64,000 bases of DNA from Austropuccinia psidii (GCA_023105745.1 JALGQZ010000016.1:29319154-29383153); one strand, 5' to 3'. Positions 24,194-36,296 are shown, counted from the first letter of the stretch. Notes: generated by a model from the sequence alone, not told the origin. Translations and numbers: made by a program.

Positions 24194-25553
24194 ATGCAAG
24201 TTCAGCACAGCCCTGAAGCCAGGAATACTATATATCAAAGAAATACAGCTGTTCTCACTCCTACAGCAAGGGCTCCTCTTGACCGCACCCCATCAGTTCA
24301 TCAACTGAGTACAAATTTGGAAAAAGGACTACCAATGGAAGGAGCAGCACCCTCCAGAAGAGGTGGAATGGAATCAAGAAGATCATGATCTTTCTATGGC
24401 CTTTTGGGTTGTTATCTGGCGTGTCTGAAGGTGCAAGAGAAAAACTAGGAGAAGTTGAAGATGGAGAGGGTGAGGAGTCTGTGGAAGAGGAAGATTCTGG
24501 GGAAACTGAAGTGGCCAATGCTTTGGCAAATGCCACAGAGGTACCCCAGGGTTCTAATCTAACTCCTACTAATCAACCTCTTGTCTTGCAAGGTGATCCA
24601 AGTCTCCTCAAGCTCATGGAGCAAATGGCTACTATTATAGGAAAGCTTCCTCAAGCAGCAGCCCCCATGGATAATTCCAAAGCCCCTGCATTCAAGACTC
24701 CATCAATGAAAGAACTTGATCCTTTTGATGGTAATCAAGCCCATAAATTGAGAGGATTCATTCAATCCTGTCAATTGATTTTCCAAAATGATCCAGCAAA
24801 TTTCTTCTCTGAAAGGAATAAAGTTATGTACTCAACGTCTTTTATCACTGGTAGAGCTGGCAAATGGATTGAACCCTACCTTTCAAATACTTCCAATGAA
24901 GACCCTTCCTACCTCCTAAATAATTGGTAGTTATTTGAAACCCAATTATTCACTCTGTTTTGTGATCTCAATGAAGTTAGAAAATCTGACCAGGAGTTTG
25001 ACAATTTGAGGATGAAGGAAAGTGGTCATGTATCCTTGTACATTCCCAATTTTAGAAGTTTAATATGAAGAATTGGAGATTGGGGAGGAAATAGGCTTAT
25101 ATTCATGTCTATTGAAGAGGATTGGCATCAAGACTTTTGGACCAGTTGGCCTCCTACCCTGGTAATCTTGATACTCTTCAAGAACTCATTAATGTTACTT
25201 TGGAATTAGATACCAGATACCATGAGAGACAGAATAAGAAGGGTATTAATCAATAGAAGGAGCCTCCTGTTACTGGATCCAATTCTTCAAGGCCTCCTCA
25301 AGACTCCTCTTCAAGAAGGCCTCACCATAAGAAGAACAAGAAGGGCAAGAAGTTTCAAGTTTCAAAGGACAAGCCCCATTCTACTCTGCTCAATAAGGAA
25401 AATAAATTAATTGGTTCTGAAAAGGAGAGGAGGATTAAAGAAGGGTTGTGTACTTATTGTGGTGGAAAGCACCCAATTGAAAAATGCTTCAAGAGACCTC
25501 AGAACAAGCCTGGGCCATCAAAAGGCTTCCTGAACAAGCAGGGAAAAGCCTGA
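24194..25553 (+). pseudogene. D1 gag
   Basis: The ATG at 24194 gives MQVQHSPEARNTIYQRNTAV, then a frameshift near 24380 passes to an acidic stretch (GEESVEEEDSGETE) and the capsid domain AFKTPSMKELDPFDGN through FIQSCQLIFQNDPANF to AGKWIEPYLSN (stop TAG at 24928). The remaining capsid reads LFETQLFTLFCDLNEVRK. A zinc knuckle LCTYCGGKHPIEKCF (near 25447) is intact as CX2CX3HX4C. It ends at TGA 25551. Several frameshifts and stops lie between 24928 and 25440. Confidence 0.8.
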
Positions 25554-25619
25554 GTGGGAATCATGATGTGCTCAATGGTTCTCCTCTATTTCCTTCAAGA
25601 GCACAATTGTGCACTCTGA

Positions 25620-27024
25620 ATACTAGTGTCAAGAAATCTTTAAAGTTTCTTATTTTTCTTCTGTTGCTGATATTTTTTGTAGTATTCTCATTGATTCTGG
25701 TGCTCAAAACCCTTTCATTGTAAAGAATTTTGCTCTCAAGTAATCATTGACTATGTCAGAGCTCCCTGAAAAGATTCCTCTTTTCATTCTGGATTCAAAT
25801 GCATCCCCTGCCTTTTTCATCACCCATTATACCAAGTGGGTAGTTGACTTGCCTTCCTTTGCAAGCTTTGAATGGGACTTTTTCATCATAGACTCACCCA
25901 AGGGAGACAACCTGACATTGGGCTATGATTTCCTCTACCATTTTAATCCTATTATTGATTGGAAAAATGGACTGATAACCTATGATTCTAGTCATAAGGT
26001 TTCTGGTGGTATTAACCCTTCTGCTAGTAATGCCTTGGCCACTGCTGTCAACAGTGTTTCTCTGGTTGGTGAACTTAAGACACCTTCCCTTCCTTCTTCT
26101 GTCCATATCCCTTCTATAATGCCATCTCAGTCATTACTTAAATCAAGAGATGAGGCCTTCAAAGAGATAAAGGATGTTGGAGAAGATGTTTGTATATCTT
26201 TACTTCATCTCTTTCAAGGGGATATTGACCTCCCTCTTTTATATTTTCACACCTCCCTGGAGGAGCAGTGGGATGAGGAGGAACAGCCAGAAGACATTGA
26301 AACTGTGTTGAGGGTAGTCCCTCCTGCTTATCACCAATATTTGGATGTCTTCTCCAAGGCAAAAGCAGAGAAACGTTCTCCACACCGCGCCTGTGATCAT
26401 CATATTGAACTAGAGGGTCTTCTACCTCCAGTTGGTGTTATCTACTCATTAATAAATCAAAAGTCAGAAACACTGCTGGCCTACAGCTCAGAGAATTTAG
26501 AGAAAGGTTTCATAAGGCCAAGCTCCTCTTCAACAGCAGCACCTGTCCTTTTTGTCAAGAAAAAGGATGGTTGCTTTTGTTTCTGTGTTTACTACTGCAA
26601 ACTTAATGCTGTCACTAGGAAGAACAGGTATCTTGTTCCTCTAATGAATCAGCTCCTTACCGTCTCTAACGGTTCTACTATCTTCTCCAAGATAGATTTG
26701 TGTGGTACTTATAATCTCTCAAGAATCAAAGAGGGGTATGAGCACTTAACTGCCTTTAGAACTAAATATGGTAGTTATGAGTATTTGGTTATGCCATTTT
26801 GCCTTACCAATGCTCCTTCTTCTTTCAAGGATATTGTGAGTGATATATTTTCAGATTTCTTGTATATATTTGTTTTAGTTTATTTAGATGATATGATGGC
26901 CTTTTCCAGCTCTGAGGAAGAAGATGTCAAACATGTGGCCTCTTTCCTTCAAAGACTGGGGGTCAATAATTTGTTTTCCAAAGCCTCCAAGTGTGGAAAA
27001 CTTGGGCTATGTTGTTTCAAGTGA
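25620..27024 (+). pseudogene. D1 protease and reverse transcriptase
   Basis: Protease starts about 25640 with ILIDSGAQNPFIVKNF, keeping Asp-Ser-Gly; a stop at 25741 follows. The long open frame 25747-27024 (425 codons) holds the rest of the protease (LGYDFLYHFNPIIDW), the linker (YHQYLDVFSKAKAE), and RT: AAPVLFVKKKDG, LNAVTRKNRYLVPLMNQL, IFSKIDLCGTYNLSRIKEG, YEYLVMPFCLTNAPSSF, and the catalytic YLDD at 26881-26892. A frameshift at about 27000 ends it. RT uses Gln-free LMNQLL in place of the usual LI/DQ region. The catalytic residues look intact. Confidence 0.85.
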
Positions 27025-27700
27025 TGGTCTCAAGATAGATTAATAAAACGTTCAGCAAATCCCCAATTGGCCTCAGCCCAAGAACATCAAAGCTCTTCAA
27101 TCCTTTCTTGGCTTTGCCAATTTCTATCATTTTTTTATTAAAAATTACTCAAAAAAATCACAGCTCTCACTTCCCTTCTCAAAAGAGACTTCCTTTTATC
27201 TTTAATGAGGAAGCTGTTATTCAGCTTCAAATACTCAAAGAAGCATTCACCACTTCTCATATCCCATCTCATTTCAATCCTTCTCTACCAACTATTGTAG
27301 AGGCTGATGCTTCTTATTATTCCTTGGGTGCTGTACTGAGTCAGGTGAATGACTCAGTAAAGCATCCCATTGCATTTGATAGTTGCAAGCTTCTCCCAGA
27401 TGAGCTCAACTATGAAATTAATGACAAGGAACTCCTTGGAATAGTTTGGGCTCTCAAGCACTGGAGAGATTTTCTTCTTTCTCTTTCCAATCCTTTTGAA
27501 GTCCTGACAGACCACTGTTACCTTCAGTATTTCATGTCTTCCAAAATTCTTACTTGTTGTCAGGCCCATTGGGCTGAATGTCTTTCTGAGTTTCATTTCA
27601 CTATTACTTAACACCCAGGCAGGCTGGCCACCTTACCAGATGCCTTCTCATGTTGGGAGAACATGTACCCAGAGAGGGGGGTGGATTTCATCAGCAAGAA
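27025..27700 (+). pseudogene. D1 RNase H
   Basis: The open frame 27108-27611 reads [16 protein letters not shown], then the RNase H motifs IVEADASYYSLGAVLSQ (first Asp), EINDKELLGIVWALKHW (Glu) and FEVLTDHCYLQYFMS (Asp). A TAA at about 27609 precedes HPGRLATLPDAFSCW. In the active protein this domain removes RNA from the RNA-DNA hybrid. Frame breaks separate it from RT. Confidence 0.8.
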
Positions 27701-27899
27701 GCCTCAAAATCTTTGTCAAGTAATAAAAAGCGAGATGGAACTCAAAAGTCAAGATTATTCTCAATCAAAGTTGAAATTCTCTGAGATTTAGTTAACCAAA
27801 TCCAAAAAGAAGTATGGCAAGACAAAGAATATAAAGAGCTACTCAAGCAATTAGAAAGAGGTGGATCGGTTTCAGATTATTCTCTTGTACCTCAAGCCA

Positions 27900-29267
27900 A
27901 ATTATTTTGACTCAAAGATAGAGTGGTAGTTCCAAGCAATGAAGAAATCCAACTCAATATCCTTGAAAAAGCGTCATGACTCACCGTTGGCTGGCCACCC
28001 TGGAAAGTAGAAGACCCTCAAGCTCATCAAGAGGTATTCTTATTGGGCTGGCATGAATAAATTCATCAAGTACTATGTGTCCTCATGTCAGAAGTGTTCA
28101 AGAAACAAGAACATTCATCATAAGAAGCTTGGATCACTAAATCCTCTTCAAATTCCATCTGGTCCTTGGAATTCCTTATCAATAAACTTTATAGCTCAAT
28201 TGCCCTTGTCAAAAAACTTTGATTAAATCTTAGTAGTTGTGGACAGGTTCTCAAAAATGGCAATCTTCATTCCAACTTATGGAAAAATTACTGCCCTGAA
28301 ATTAGCTCAAATTTTCATCAACCATGGTCTTCCAGCCAATATTATTAGTGAGAGAGGTTCTTTATTTGTTTCATCATTTTGGACTCGATTATCTCAGCAG
28401 CTCAAGATATCAAGAGATCTTTCAACTGCTTTTCATCCTGAAACAGATGGATGGACAGAGACGGTAAATTGGATTCTAGAACAGTATCTTTGGATGCATG
28501 TCAGTTACCATGAATATTACTGGTATACCTGGCTCCCTCTGGCTAAATTTGCCTATAATAATGAAGAACACTCATCAACAGAGCAATAACATTTTTCTAC
28601 CATTAATGTAAGAAATACTGGCTTTGACTCAATCCATATTTATCAATACTCATCTGCTGGAAAGTTATCAAAAGAACTCCAATCAGTACAGCAATTTGTC
28701 AAGCAGTAATTAGAGTCAGAAATAAGGAGATTCAAGAAGTATAAAGACAGAAATAGGTCAATTACACCTGATTTCCAACCTGGTGATAAGGTATGGATAG
28801 CTTCCAAGAACATCAAGACTACAAGACCCACCAAGAAACTGTCAGACATATGGCTGGGACCCTTGAAAGTTCTTAAGAAGATTGGAAGCCATGCATATTA
28901 TCTCAAGTTGCCTCAACAATTGAAGTCAGCTCACCCTGTCTTCTATGTGTCCTTATTAGAACCAGTGAAGCAATCAACTGTCCCAAATCAACATCAATTT
29001 CCACCATAACCAATCATAGTGGAAGAGCAAGAAGAATGGGAAGTGGCTCAGGTTCTGGACTCAAAACTCAAAAGAAGTACATTATGGTATCTTGGAGAGT
29101 GGAAAGGATTAAGGAAGGCACAGAAAGAACAGCTTGGGAGCCAGCTTCCAACCATACCAGCTCACCTGACCTTGTCAAGGATTTACATTAATTGTATCCA
29201 TACAAGCCTGGACCAATTACCTCAAGAGTTTGATTTTATGGTGCTTGGTGGGGTTTGGATTTTATGA
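27900..29267 (+). pseudogene. D1 integrase with chromodomain
   Basis: The zinc-binding region reads SPLAGHPGK and SSCQKCSRN (His and Cys pairs). The core begins FIAQLPLSKNFD, then VVVDRFSKMAIFIPTYGK (28239 frame), a degenerate IISERGSLFVSSFW (Asp of the usual SDRG is Glu) and FHPETDGWTETVN (Glu). The C-terminal SH3-like part reads FQPGDKVWIASKNI and LGPLKVLKKIGSHAYYLKLP. The chromodomain EEWEVAQVLDSKLKRSTLWY (from 29034) shows the aromatic-rich fold of chromoviruses, which target histone-marked chromatin. Stops occur at about 28588 and 28709. Confidence 0.85.
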
Positions 29268-29916
29268 AAGTAAGTTCCTCTCCTGGCATGCACCTTTAAG
29301 GGGGTATTATACCCAAATGTTGTTGTAAGAATCAACTTTTCCACTTTGTGAGCACTTTTCAATTCTTTGGAAAGATTCAGAAGGCCTTGCAACATCAATA
29401 CCCTCAAATTTATACCTTTTTTCAAGATATGGCCAAATTCCTTTTCCATTTTTTTATTCTTTTCCAACATATGTAAATAATATTTATTCAAGACGTTCTT
29501 TTCTGAAAAGTCATTTAAAGAAAAGTTATCTTTTTATGGTGCTTGGTGGGGAGTGGGGGTTATGAAAGAAAGTTCCATCTCCTGGTATGCATCCCTAAGG
29601 GTTCTACTTCTTGCAAAAAGCTACCTTGGCCACTCTGTGAGCATCAAATGCTTGGTTTTCATCTTTCAGACAGTTCCTGGCCAAAATCACGGAACGCACC
29701 ACCAGAAGGACAAACTCCAGAAATTTCTTTATTTCTTTTCTTTCTTTTTCTTTTCTTTTATATTTCATTTTATTTAATTCATCTTTAAAGCAGCAAGATC
29801 TCCTCCCATATCATGTATTGGGAGGTTCCATTTATTTGTATATTTACTTATTTATTTTTTGGTAGTTATGAGAGTGGGTATAGAAGTCAAACCAAACAGA
29901 AACAAGGAAAAGGAAA
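29268..29916 (+). other. D1 region between pol and the antisense gene
   Basis: Two diverged direct repeats: atggtgcttggtgggg...tatgaaag...agttcc...tctcctgg at about 29239 and again at about 29537, each followed by a related stretch, so about 300 bp is tandemly duplicated. No gene. Confidence 0.5.
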
Positions 29917-31086
29917 CTAGTTATCTCTACCCATATCATCAAAAGTTGTTTGGAAATCATTGATCAATTCATCTTCATACCAGGCAGATTTTGTAGCCAT
30001 CTCTTCAGAAGCAGTACCAGGAATAGTTCTTTCATTAGAATACATAATCACCTCCCTACTATTCCTATCAACTCTCCTAAACAACCTGGCCACAGAATCC
30101 TGGTTTTCACTTGCTGTATTTGGATCTTCTCTGGTAACTTGGATAGGCCAACAATCCCTTTGCTGAAATCCTTGGGTGGCAGGAAACGGTAAAGGTGAAA
30201 GCTCTTCTCTTCTTCTACTGGAGCTGGCCTCAGGTTGGAGTTGTTGAGATGTGACTATGGGTGAGGCTCTGTACTGTTGAATGGGGGATGGTATTACTTC
30301 TGGATTTATGGCAGGCCTGGTGTGGGAAGACCTTGGTGAAGAATGAGGAAAGGAAGTAGGAATGGCAACAAGAGTGGGTTGGAAGTTTCTAGGGGTACTT
30401 GGAATCCAGAGGCTGAGAAGGAGAAGTGCTGGATTATTAACCACTTTGACTTCTTCTTCATCCAATTCATCACTGCCTTCAGCATCCAGATCAGGTCGGG
30501 AATTGGCAATTCTTCTTACTCTTTTGACTACTCCTTCAGTGTTGATCCTAGAAATTGGGACTGCTGAACTGGAGTAGATTGGCCTACAACCAACTGGGAT
30601 GGACCCTCCAACATTGGTCCATCTTTCCACATCCCTCTTCCTAGAACCAGTCACTAATTCAAGATCTCAGTATTCAATTCAATGAAGAAATCAATTTGAC
30701 TCACAATCAGAATATCCTGAAGTAGCATCAGGTGTTGGGCCCCCAGAAACTGGGAAATCCTTACAAAAAGGGCCTTCCTTTTTACTCCACAAGTACTTTC
30801 TCTTGTTGGAAGCCACTGACCCAAGACAACAACATGGCTTCTTCCCAACAAAACAGAAGTGGAACTTTGAAGATTTTGGGTTGAAGTGCTGAAAGAAATC
30901 TTTTCCCTTGGCCAAGCATTAAGTACAAGGAGGATCAAGAACCTCAACCTCCTTGTAGCCATCATAGATTTGGCCAGGTTCAAAGTGCCCAGAGGAAGCC
31001 AATGACCAAGGTGAAATCAACCAACTCGGGATTCCAGAACCACAAAGAAAAGATGGTGGCAGCACAGAAGGCAAAGAGTCAGTGAG
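29917..31086 (-). pseudogene. Antisense two-exon gene in D1
   Basis: Minus strand. Upstream exon (open from about 31086): LCGSGIPSWLISPWSLASSG, GQIYDGYKEVEVLDPPCT, a TAA in place of a codon near 30920, CLAKGKDFFQHFNPKSS, FHFCFVGKKPC, YLWSKKEGPFCKDFPVSGG. After a predicted 51-nt intron the second exon (30653-29917) runs LTGSRKRDVERWTNVGGSIP to a C-terminal ASEEMATKSAWYEDELIND. Paired Cys residues suggest a small zinc-binding domain; one Cys appears to be Phe. The middle is Ser/Pro-rich and disordered. Function unknown. I recall close relatives annotated as hypothetical proteins in rust genomes. No ATG is certain; an upstream exon is likely. Confidence 0.65.
30654..30704 (-). other. Predicted intron of the antisense gene
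   Basis: Minus strand: donor ctgatt|gtgagt, acceptor cttgaattag|tgactgg, 51 nt. Removing it joins SGYSD to LTGSRKRD in phase and bypasses two in-frame stops. This length is normal for basidiomycete introns. Confidence 0.6.
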
Positions 31087-31988
31087 TTAAGTAAGCTTAG
31101 AACTCATTGATAAAGAATTGTGCAGCAGAAGAATTCAGTGTGTCAGAATACTGCACTCCAATCCTGAAGATTTAATCAATGAATCTGGCCCAGAGGCCAG
31201 CTATGGCCCCCAATCCATCACCCAAGACCTTCCCTGAAATATTGGGGAAGGTCAGTTTCTATGGTCCTGGACCCTCTCAATGGGCCCAGGCCATCTGGGT
31301 GAGGAAATGGTCCATTGCCATTTTTCATGATCCAATGGACCCCCTGGAATTCTAGCCCTGGGGGGCTCTAGTAACCCCCACGGACTGTAGGAAACGCCAA
31401 AGACAAAAGGACCCCAAAACGACCCAAATACCAAAGCACCCCAAAAGACCAAAAAGGCCCCTCATCACCAGTCCATCAATAATGGCCATGGTATTGGCCA
31501 GGACCCAAAATACTCAAGAGGGTCCCAGATGGCCAAAGATCAAAATTCATGCCAAATTTCAAGGACAATGGGGGCAAGCCCCATCCTTGAATGATGCCAA
31601 AGGCCAATCAAGGTGAAGTGGAGCCAAGAGGAACAGTTTCCCAGTCAATAATGGGTATATATGTTCATATAACCATCATGAATCATTTTTAAAGGTGAAG
31701 AACTATAAGACCTTAGTTTTGGGATGTGGCTGAAGGGTCATGTCTTTAAAGGAAATATTGATTGAACTTCAGAAGAAGAATATAATTTGAAGATCAAAGA
31801 ACTTACTCAAGATTAAAAGAAGGGGAGAAGACAGATAATCACAGAAAATGAAGAGGGCAGAGGATTTTCAGGATAATGGTCAAGAGGAAAAGAAAAATCA
31901 AAAGAAAAATTTCAGAAAGAAATGTGGGGATTTGGTGACGCCACTCAACAGTGGCAGGGTAATATGGTGCTCAGGAGCCCATCAGTTT
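31087..31988 (+). other. D1 3' untranslated region
   Basis: Purine-biased stretch with no coding signal that I trust. Its function in the element would be the 3' end of the genomic RNA. The minus-strand frame at 31252-31452 has no family-like content. Confidence 0.5.
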
Positions 31989-32002
31989 CAAGAGGGGGAT
32001 AC
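31989..32002 (+). other. D1 polypurine tract
   Basis: aagagggggatac lies directly before the 3' LTR start tgtagcaacc at 32003, the expected place and composition for plus-strand priming. Confidence 0.75.
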
Positions 32003-32765
32003 TGTAGCAACCACTAGTCAGGGGTAAGGGTATTCAATCTTACACCCACTCAAACACCTCAAATCAGAAATCCACTGTGTGTATGAGCACTCAGTTTCAG
32101 AAATCTTCCTTGCTGAAACATGCATACAGTCTGGTGAATCAATACAGCTTTTCAATACTTGTACAGGTTGGAATTACCCAATACAGTTTGTCTACATCAT
32201 CCTCAAACTGTATGATCACTCAACACTATCACTCCTCCTGTACAGATCCTGTACAGTTTGTAAAGGACCTGTATTGGCCATATTCAATTCAATCATCAAT
32301 CCCTCTCATGAAAACTCTCTGCCTGGATCAGGGATGGTGATTCTCACATATACCAGCCCCTCTTTCTCTCCCCTGGGGACCTTTCCCCAATTAATTAATT
32401 TAGTTGATTTATTATTTTATTATTATTCTTACTCTTATTTTTGGGTATTATAATTATTGGTATTAAGTTAGTCTTTGCATTTTTGTCTTGCCTGTTCAGT
32501 ATGAGGTGTGGTGTCCTTATCCTTATCAACCCTCCTCTTTTCTCTCTGACAGGTTGAAACAAGGGACTTGGACTTTTTTGTGGTTGGCTGTTCTATTTCT
32601 AATTCTTATTCTTGTTCCTGATTTTCTTATATTACTATTTCTTAGCAATCATTACTCTCATTACACTTTTAAGTGTTGTTCCCTTTCTTATCCTTTAGGC
32701 CCTCTACAGTGAGTCTCAGTTAACTGAGTGCCAGGCCCTCTTCACTTAGAAGAGCGTTTGTGACA
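32003..32765 (+). repeat. D1 3' LTR
   Basis: tgtagcaaccactagtcagg ... agagcgtttgtgaca, 763 bp, paired with 22658-23404. It is followed by the duplication ttctt. Confidence 0.9.
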
Positions 32766-32770
32766 TTCTT

Positions 32771-34190
32771 TCATTTCTGTGTACCAGTTGCTAGCATGTC
32801 CTTTGAATGCTGTATTCAATCTAGCAGTAATCCAATGATCTGGTATTGGTGATACACCAATAAAGAGTCAATAAATATAATCAATGAGCTCTATATGATC
32901 ATATTCTCCTGTGCCAGAGAATTTGAGCCAGCTTGAGGCCTCTGGGAGCTGTTTTAATGGGTCCTTATCAGAATAAAACATTCTATCTCCATCTTGCTAT
33001 TGAGATGGAGACCTTGCTTTATTCTCCAACAAGACATCTTGTTTGATGTCTCCTTGGTGGTATGGATTATTCAAAACATGGCCTTGTGGTTGGGGCTTCA
33101 TGTTTTGGTAGACAGTGAAAAATTTGTTTAAGTTTTGATCCAGACAATCCCTGTCCGTTTTTCAGTGGTGTTTCTCTTCAAATACTTGGGTAATTCTTTT
33201 GTTGGTTTCTTCAGATGCTTTTCTCAATTCATCATGGCCTGCTTGAAGAGCTTTGAAAATTTTATCCATTGAGGCTTTTAATTTTTCCATCCTCACATGG
33301 CTTTCTTGGAGCTCTGAAAACTGTTTTTGAGTTCTCTCTGTAAATTGGGACATTTGTAACCACAGCGCCTCACTGTTTGAGTTATTCTCAGGTGTTACAA
33401 AATTGTATTCATTCTGCGTGGGGGTAATATTACTATTACTAGAGCTGTTTATTCTCAAAGTATTCACAACTATTTCGGGCTACTGTGTACTTCTTTCACC
33501 AATTCCAACAGCTTCTGGGTCATTGGGTCTGACCCTCTCTGCCTTTGGCAGAAAGAAGTCCTGTTTTTGCGCTTTTATCCTTGGCTTTTTCTGTAAACTA
33601 CCTGGAATTTTGAAGAATGGTGACTCTTGGCCACTGATCTGAAGGTGCCTGAATGGTTTGAAGCCAGTGGAGAGTTGGGTTGGTCTACTCCTTGTGACAC
33701 TGAAGGAATAAAGGGAGGCTCTTTCTGGTTCAGCTGTTCTTCTATTGATTGGATAGTGTCTTGTTGCTCCTTCATCCTGGTTTCCCTTTCCCCCAGGAGT
33801 CTGAACTTCTTGGTGGGATTCCATCCTTTGATGATTACCATAAGATCTTTGAAGGGTATCTCTTTGAGACATATTTTCTGGAACCTTAATCCAAGTTCTT
33901 CCCAGTGGGATTCTAGGTTGAACCTTCTGTTGTCCATGCTCCCTTGGAAAATATCTTTGACGAGTTGGTGGAACTGAAGAACTTGATACATATCCTTCCA
34001 GTCCTCTGGTGTGATGTTTCTGTTTAATTGGAATGTGAATGGCAGAGTGGGTATGATTCCCCTCAGTGTCTTGCCATCCACCCCTGTGTCCAAGGTGTCC
34101 TCTTACAGGTATTCTGGTTCTGAACAGGCCTTCTCTGTCCTCTGGCTGGTTCCTTGGGATTTCAAGGTTCCTAAGGTTAACAGGTTACAT
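32771..34190 (-). pseudogene. A2 gag, N-terminal part
   Basis: The ATG equivalent at 34190-34188 is followed by TAA (a TCA in A1), then PVNLRNLEIPRNQPEDREGL and onward in one open frame through MSQRDTLQRSYGNHQRMESH to GIGERSTQ and a TAG at about 33480. It continues VVNTLRINSSSNSNIT, LWLQMSQFTERTQKQFSELQ (coiled-coil-like), FEEKHH and LPEASSWLKFSGTGEYDHIE, then reaches D1 at 32766. Colinear with A1 gag 6254-7560 and joined to the part at 22091-22652. Confidence 0.8.
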
Positions 34191-34499
34191 ATCAGTGTTT
34201 TCAAGCAGTCAACAACTTAATGTTCTTAGGTATATACCTTTGACTGTTCCTTTTACCAATTCTTTATCTACTGCTTTGGGAAATTTTCCTTTGGAGATTA
34301 CACCTGGGGTGATTATGGTAATCTTCCCTGTACAAGCCATTAAGCTTGGTTTACCTTGTATGGACGCAGAGGTTTGTGGTTTTCTACTTCTCTGAGTGGC
34401 AAAAGGTGTCCACTTCTTGGCTGTAATGAAGCTTTCACTGTGCCTCTTTCCTTTGTGCTTGCTGTAAGGGGTGGATATGAAACTTTGATTAAAAATCAA
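33575..34499 (-). pseudogene. A2 ORF0: spliced leader protein overlapping gag
   Basis: Exon 1 (to 34238) reads KRHSESFITAKKWTPFATQR and SASIQGKPSLMACTGKI, ending LVKGTVK at the donor. After the predicted intron exon 2 continues GTLKSQGTSQRTEKACSEPE, has a TAA near 34110, then runs LDTGVDGKTLRGIIPTLPFT (34093) to a stop at 33575. The frame matches A1 ORF0 over its length while gag is read in a different frame on the same bases. The family C solo LTR starts at 34463, cutting the upstream part, so the true 5' end is not visible. Function unknown. Confidence 0.6.
34171..34237 (-). promoter_or_regulatory. Predicted leader intron containing the gag ATG (A2)
   Basis: Minus strand: donor caaag|gtatat, branch-like cactgat, acceptor aaccttag|gaacc, 67 nt. 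The gag ATG is 20 nt before the intron end, exactly as in A1. Joining restores phase between the two ORF0 exons. Confidence 0.55.
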
Positions 34500-36296
34500 G
34501 TACTTTTCCTGTTCTCAAAATTTGTATAAGGTAAAAATCAGTTAAAAATAGTAAGAAATATTATTTTTAAGAGAAAACATGCCAATTTTATTTTTTATAA
34601 CTTTATTAGTATAAAACAATAATACTATAAAGATTTATTGTTTTACCAACAATAAAAATTTATTCAAAAAATACTCTACAAGAGATATTTTAAGGCTACA
34701 AAAGAAATTTCTCCAAGAGCAATTTCAATTGGAATTAATTGAGAGAAGAACTGAAAGCAATTGATTAAAGAACAGAGTACTTAAAAAGACTATTAAAGAG
34801 AAAACATGCCCAAAAGTGACCAGAGTGAATTTGGAAACAAAGTGACAAAGTTTACAGTGATGAAAGATGCTTTAATTCACTTTTGGGGTGGTTCAGGGGT
34901 AAAAATGATTATAAAAGTTACAAACAATGTTTATAATGATTTATTCTCGTGGCTAAAAGGTTTAAAATGATTTAAGAAAGGTGGTTGGAATCTTTCATTG
35001 ATTGGTTTAACAATGTTTAAACTAATTATAAAAGGAAAAGATTCTAACATGAAGAGAAAAGTGGGGCAAAGAAGACATTTTTTATAGCCATCAATTTTCT
35101 TACTCCAAAAGTAAAATTTACTCTTGTCAGTCGTGAAAAACAGTCTGAAAACAGAAAAGCCAATTATGGCATCATTGAACCCCAGTTTAGACCAAAAAAG
35201 GGCTGGTTTAAGCCATTTTTAGCTAATTTGGCCATTTTAGACCCTTAAATCAGCCATTAATATAGCAATACCTGGTCTAGAGCCTTCAGAGCACATACGA
35301 ATGTGTGTAAGAGATGTAGAAGCCAGTTAAAACTGTTTTTACTATGATTGTCTTATCTTAAGGGTAGTTTTACCCTCTTGGCAACAGCTAAAACTACCCC
35401 AGTTGGTATCAAAACCTCATCATCAATTGAGTCCACAGACCCTGTAACTCAATTCCAGGCCAAAAGTGATGGACCTTTGCATGAATTTTGAAACCACACG
35501 CCTGTCAGCAAGGATTTTGGGGGTCTAGCTCCCCCTTAGAGCTGGAGTTCCTTTCCCCCCCAAATTTAATCTTTCCAATTTACTTTTCCTTTTATTCCTC
35601 ATCATGTATTATACTTATAATTTACATATGTAATTCAATTGAGTTGTACAGCTCATTACATTAATAATTGATAACTCATATGTAAATCAAAGCTCACTTA
35701 TGTAATATATGCGCACATTTTGACATTTCAATTGAATTCAATTGAAAATACTTTAATTCCTCATATCTTCTAAAACATACATAACACCTCAATTTCAACA
35801 CAATTTTTGGTGATTAACACTACATGCGATGTGAATTAAGTTAAAGTTTTGAGGATTTTCAATTTTCATACAGAAAATACTAAAAACTTAATTTAAGCTT
35901 ATTTAGAGTTGAGTTACAAATTTTCACTCAGAGGTGACCCCACCTGATTTTTTATGAGGAATCCAATGGTGAAATAATTTTTATATGTTTATTTGTTGGA
36001 TAAAAAGTTATAATGATTTTTATTTAACTTTTTTCCAAGTTTATTTATTTTTTTACAATTTTGTTAAAAATTCATTTTTACTTAATTTTTTCAAGTATAA
36101 ATGTAATTTTATAATTTTAAATTTTATTGTAATTTTACTTTTAGATTATAATTAAATTTTGATTTTTAAATATAAATGTGTATTTATATTTCAATTTTTA
36201 TTTTTATAATAGAAAGAAATTAAATTTATTAATATTTGTATCTTAATCTATCTTTTGTGGTCTTTTGGGTATATGGAAATACCTCTAAGGCTCACA
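34463..36296 (-). mobile_element. Family C solo LTR in the A2 leader
   Basis: tgtaaggggtggatatg ... aggctcaca, 1834 bp, flanked by the duplication cttgc at 34458-34462 and 36297-36301. Removing it rejoins A2 leader sequence that matches A1 near 5970. It aligns with the C2 LTR. Confidence 0.9.

Larger units (their letters stand above)
22658..32765 (+). mobile_element. D1: complete chromodomain Ty3/gypsy element (decayed)
   Basis: Both LTRs, gag, protease, RT, RNase H, integrase with a chromodomain, an antisense spliced gene, a polypurine tract and a 5-bp duplication are present. Total about 10.1 kb. The LTRs differ at many positions, so the insertion is older than E1. Gag starts MQVQHSPEARN, resembling a very common rust-fungus Ty3 family (from memory). 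Confidence 0.9.

Noticed and set aside
24261..24536. Minus-strand Ser/Pro-rich ORF
   Set aside because: Shadow of the acidic part of D1 gag.
30343..30577. Plus-strand ORFs opposite the antisense gene
   Set aside because: Shadows of the Ser/Pro-rich minus-strand exon.
31252..31452. Minus-strand ORF rich in Gly, Pro and Trp
   Set aside because: In the D1 3' region, no family content that I trust and no link to the antisense gene frame.
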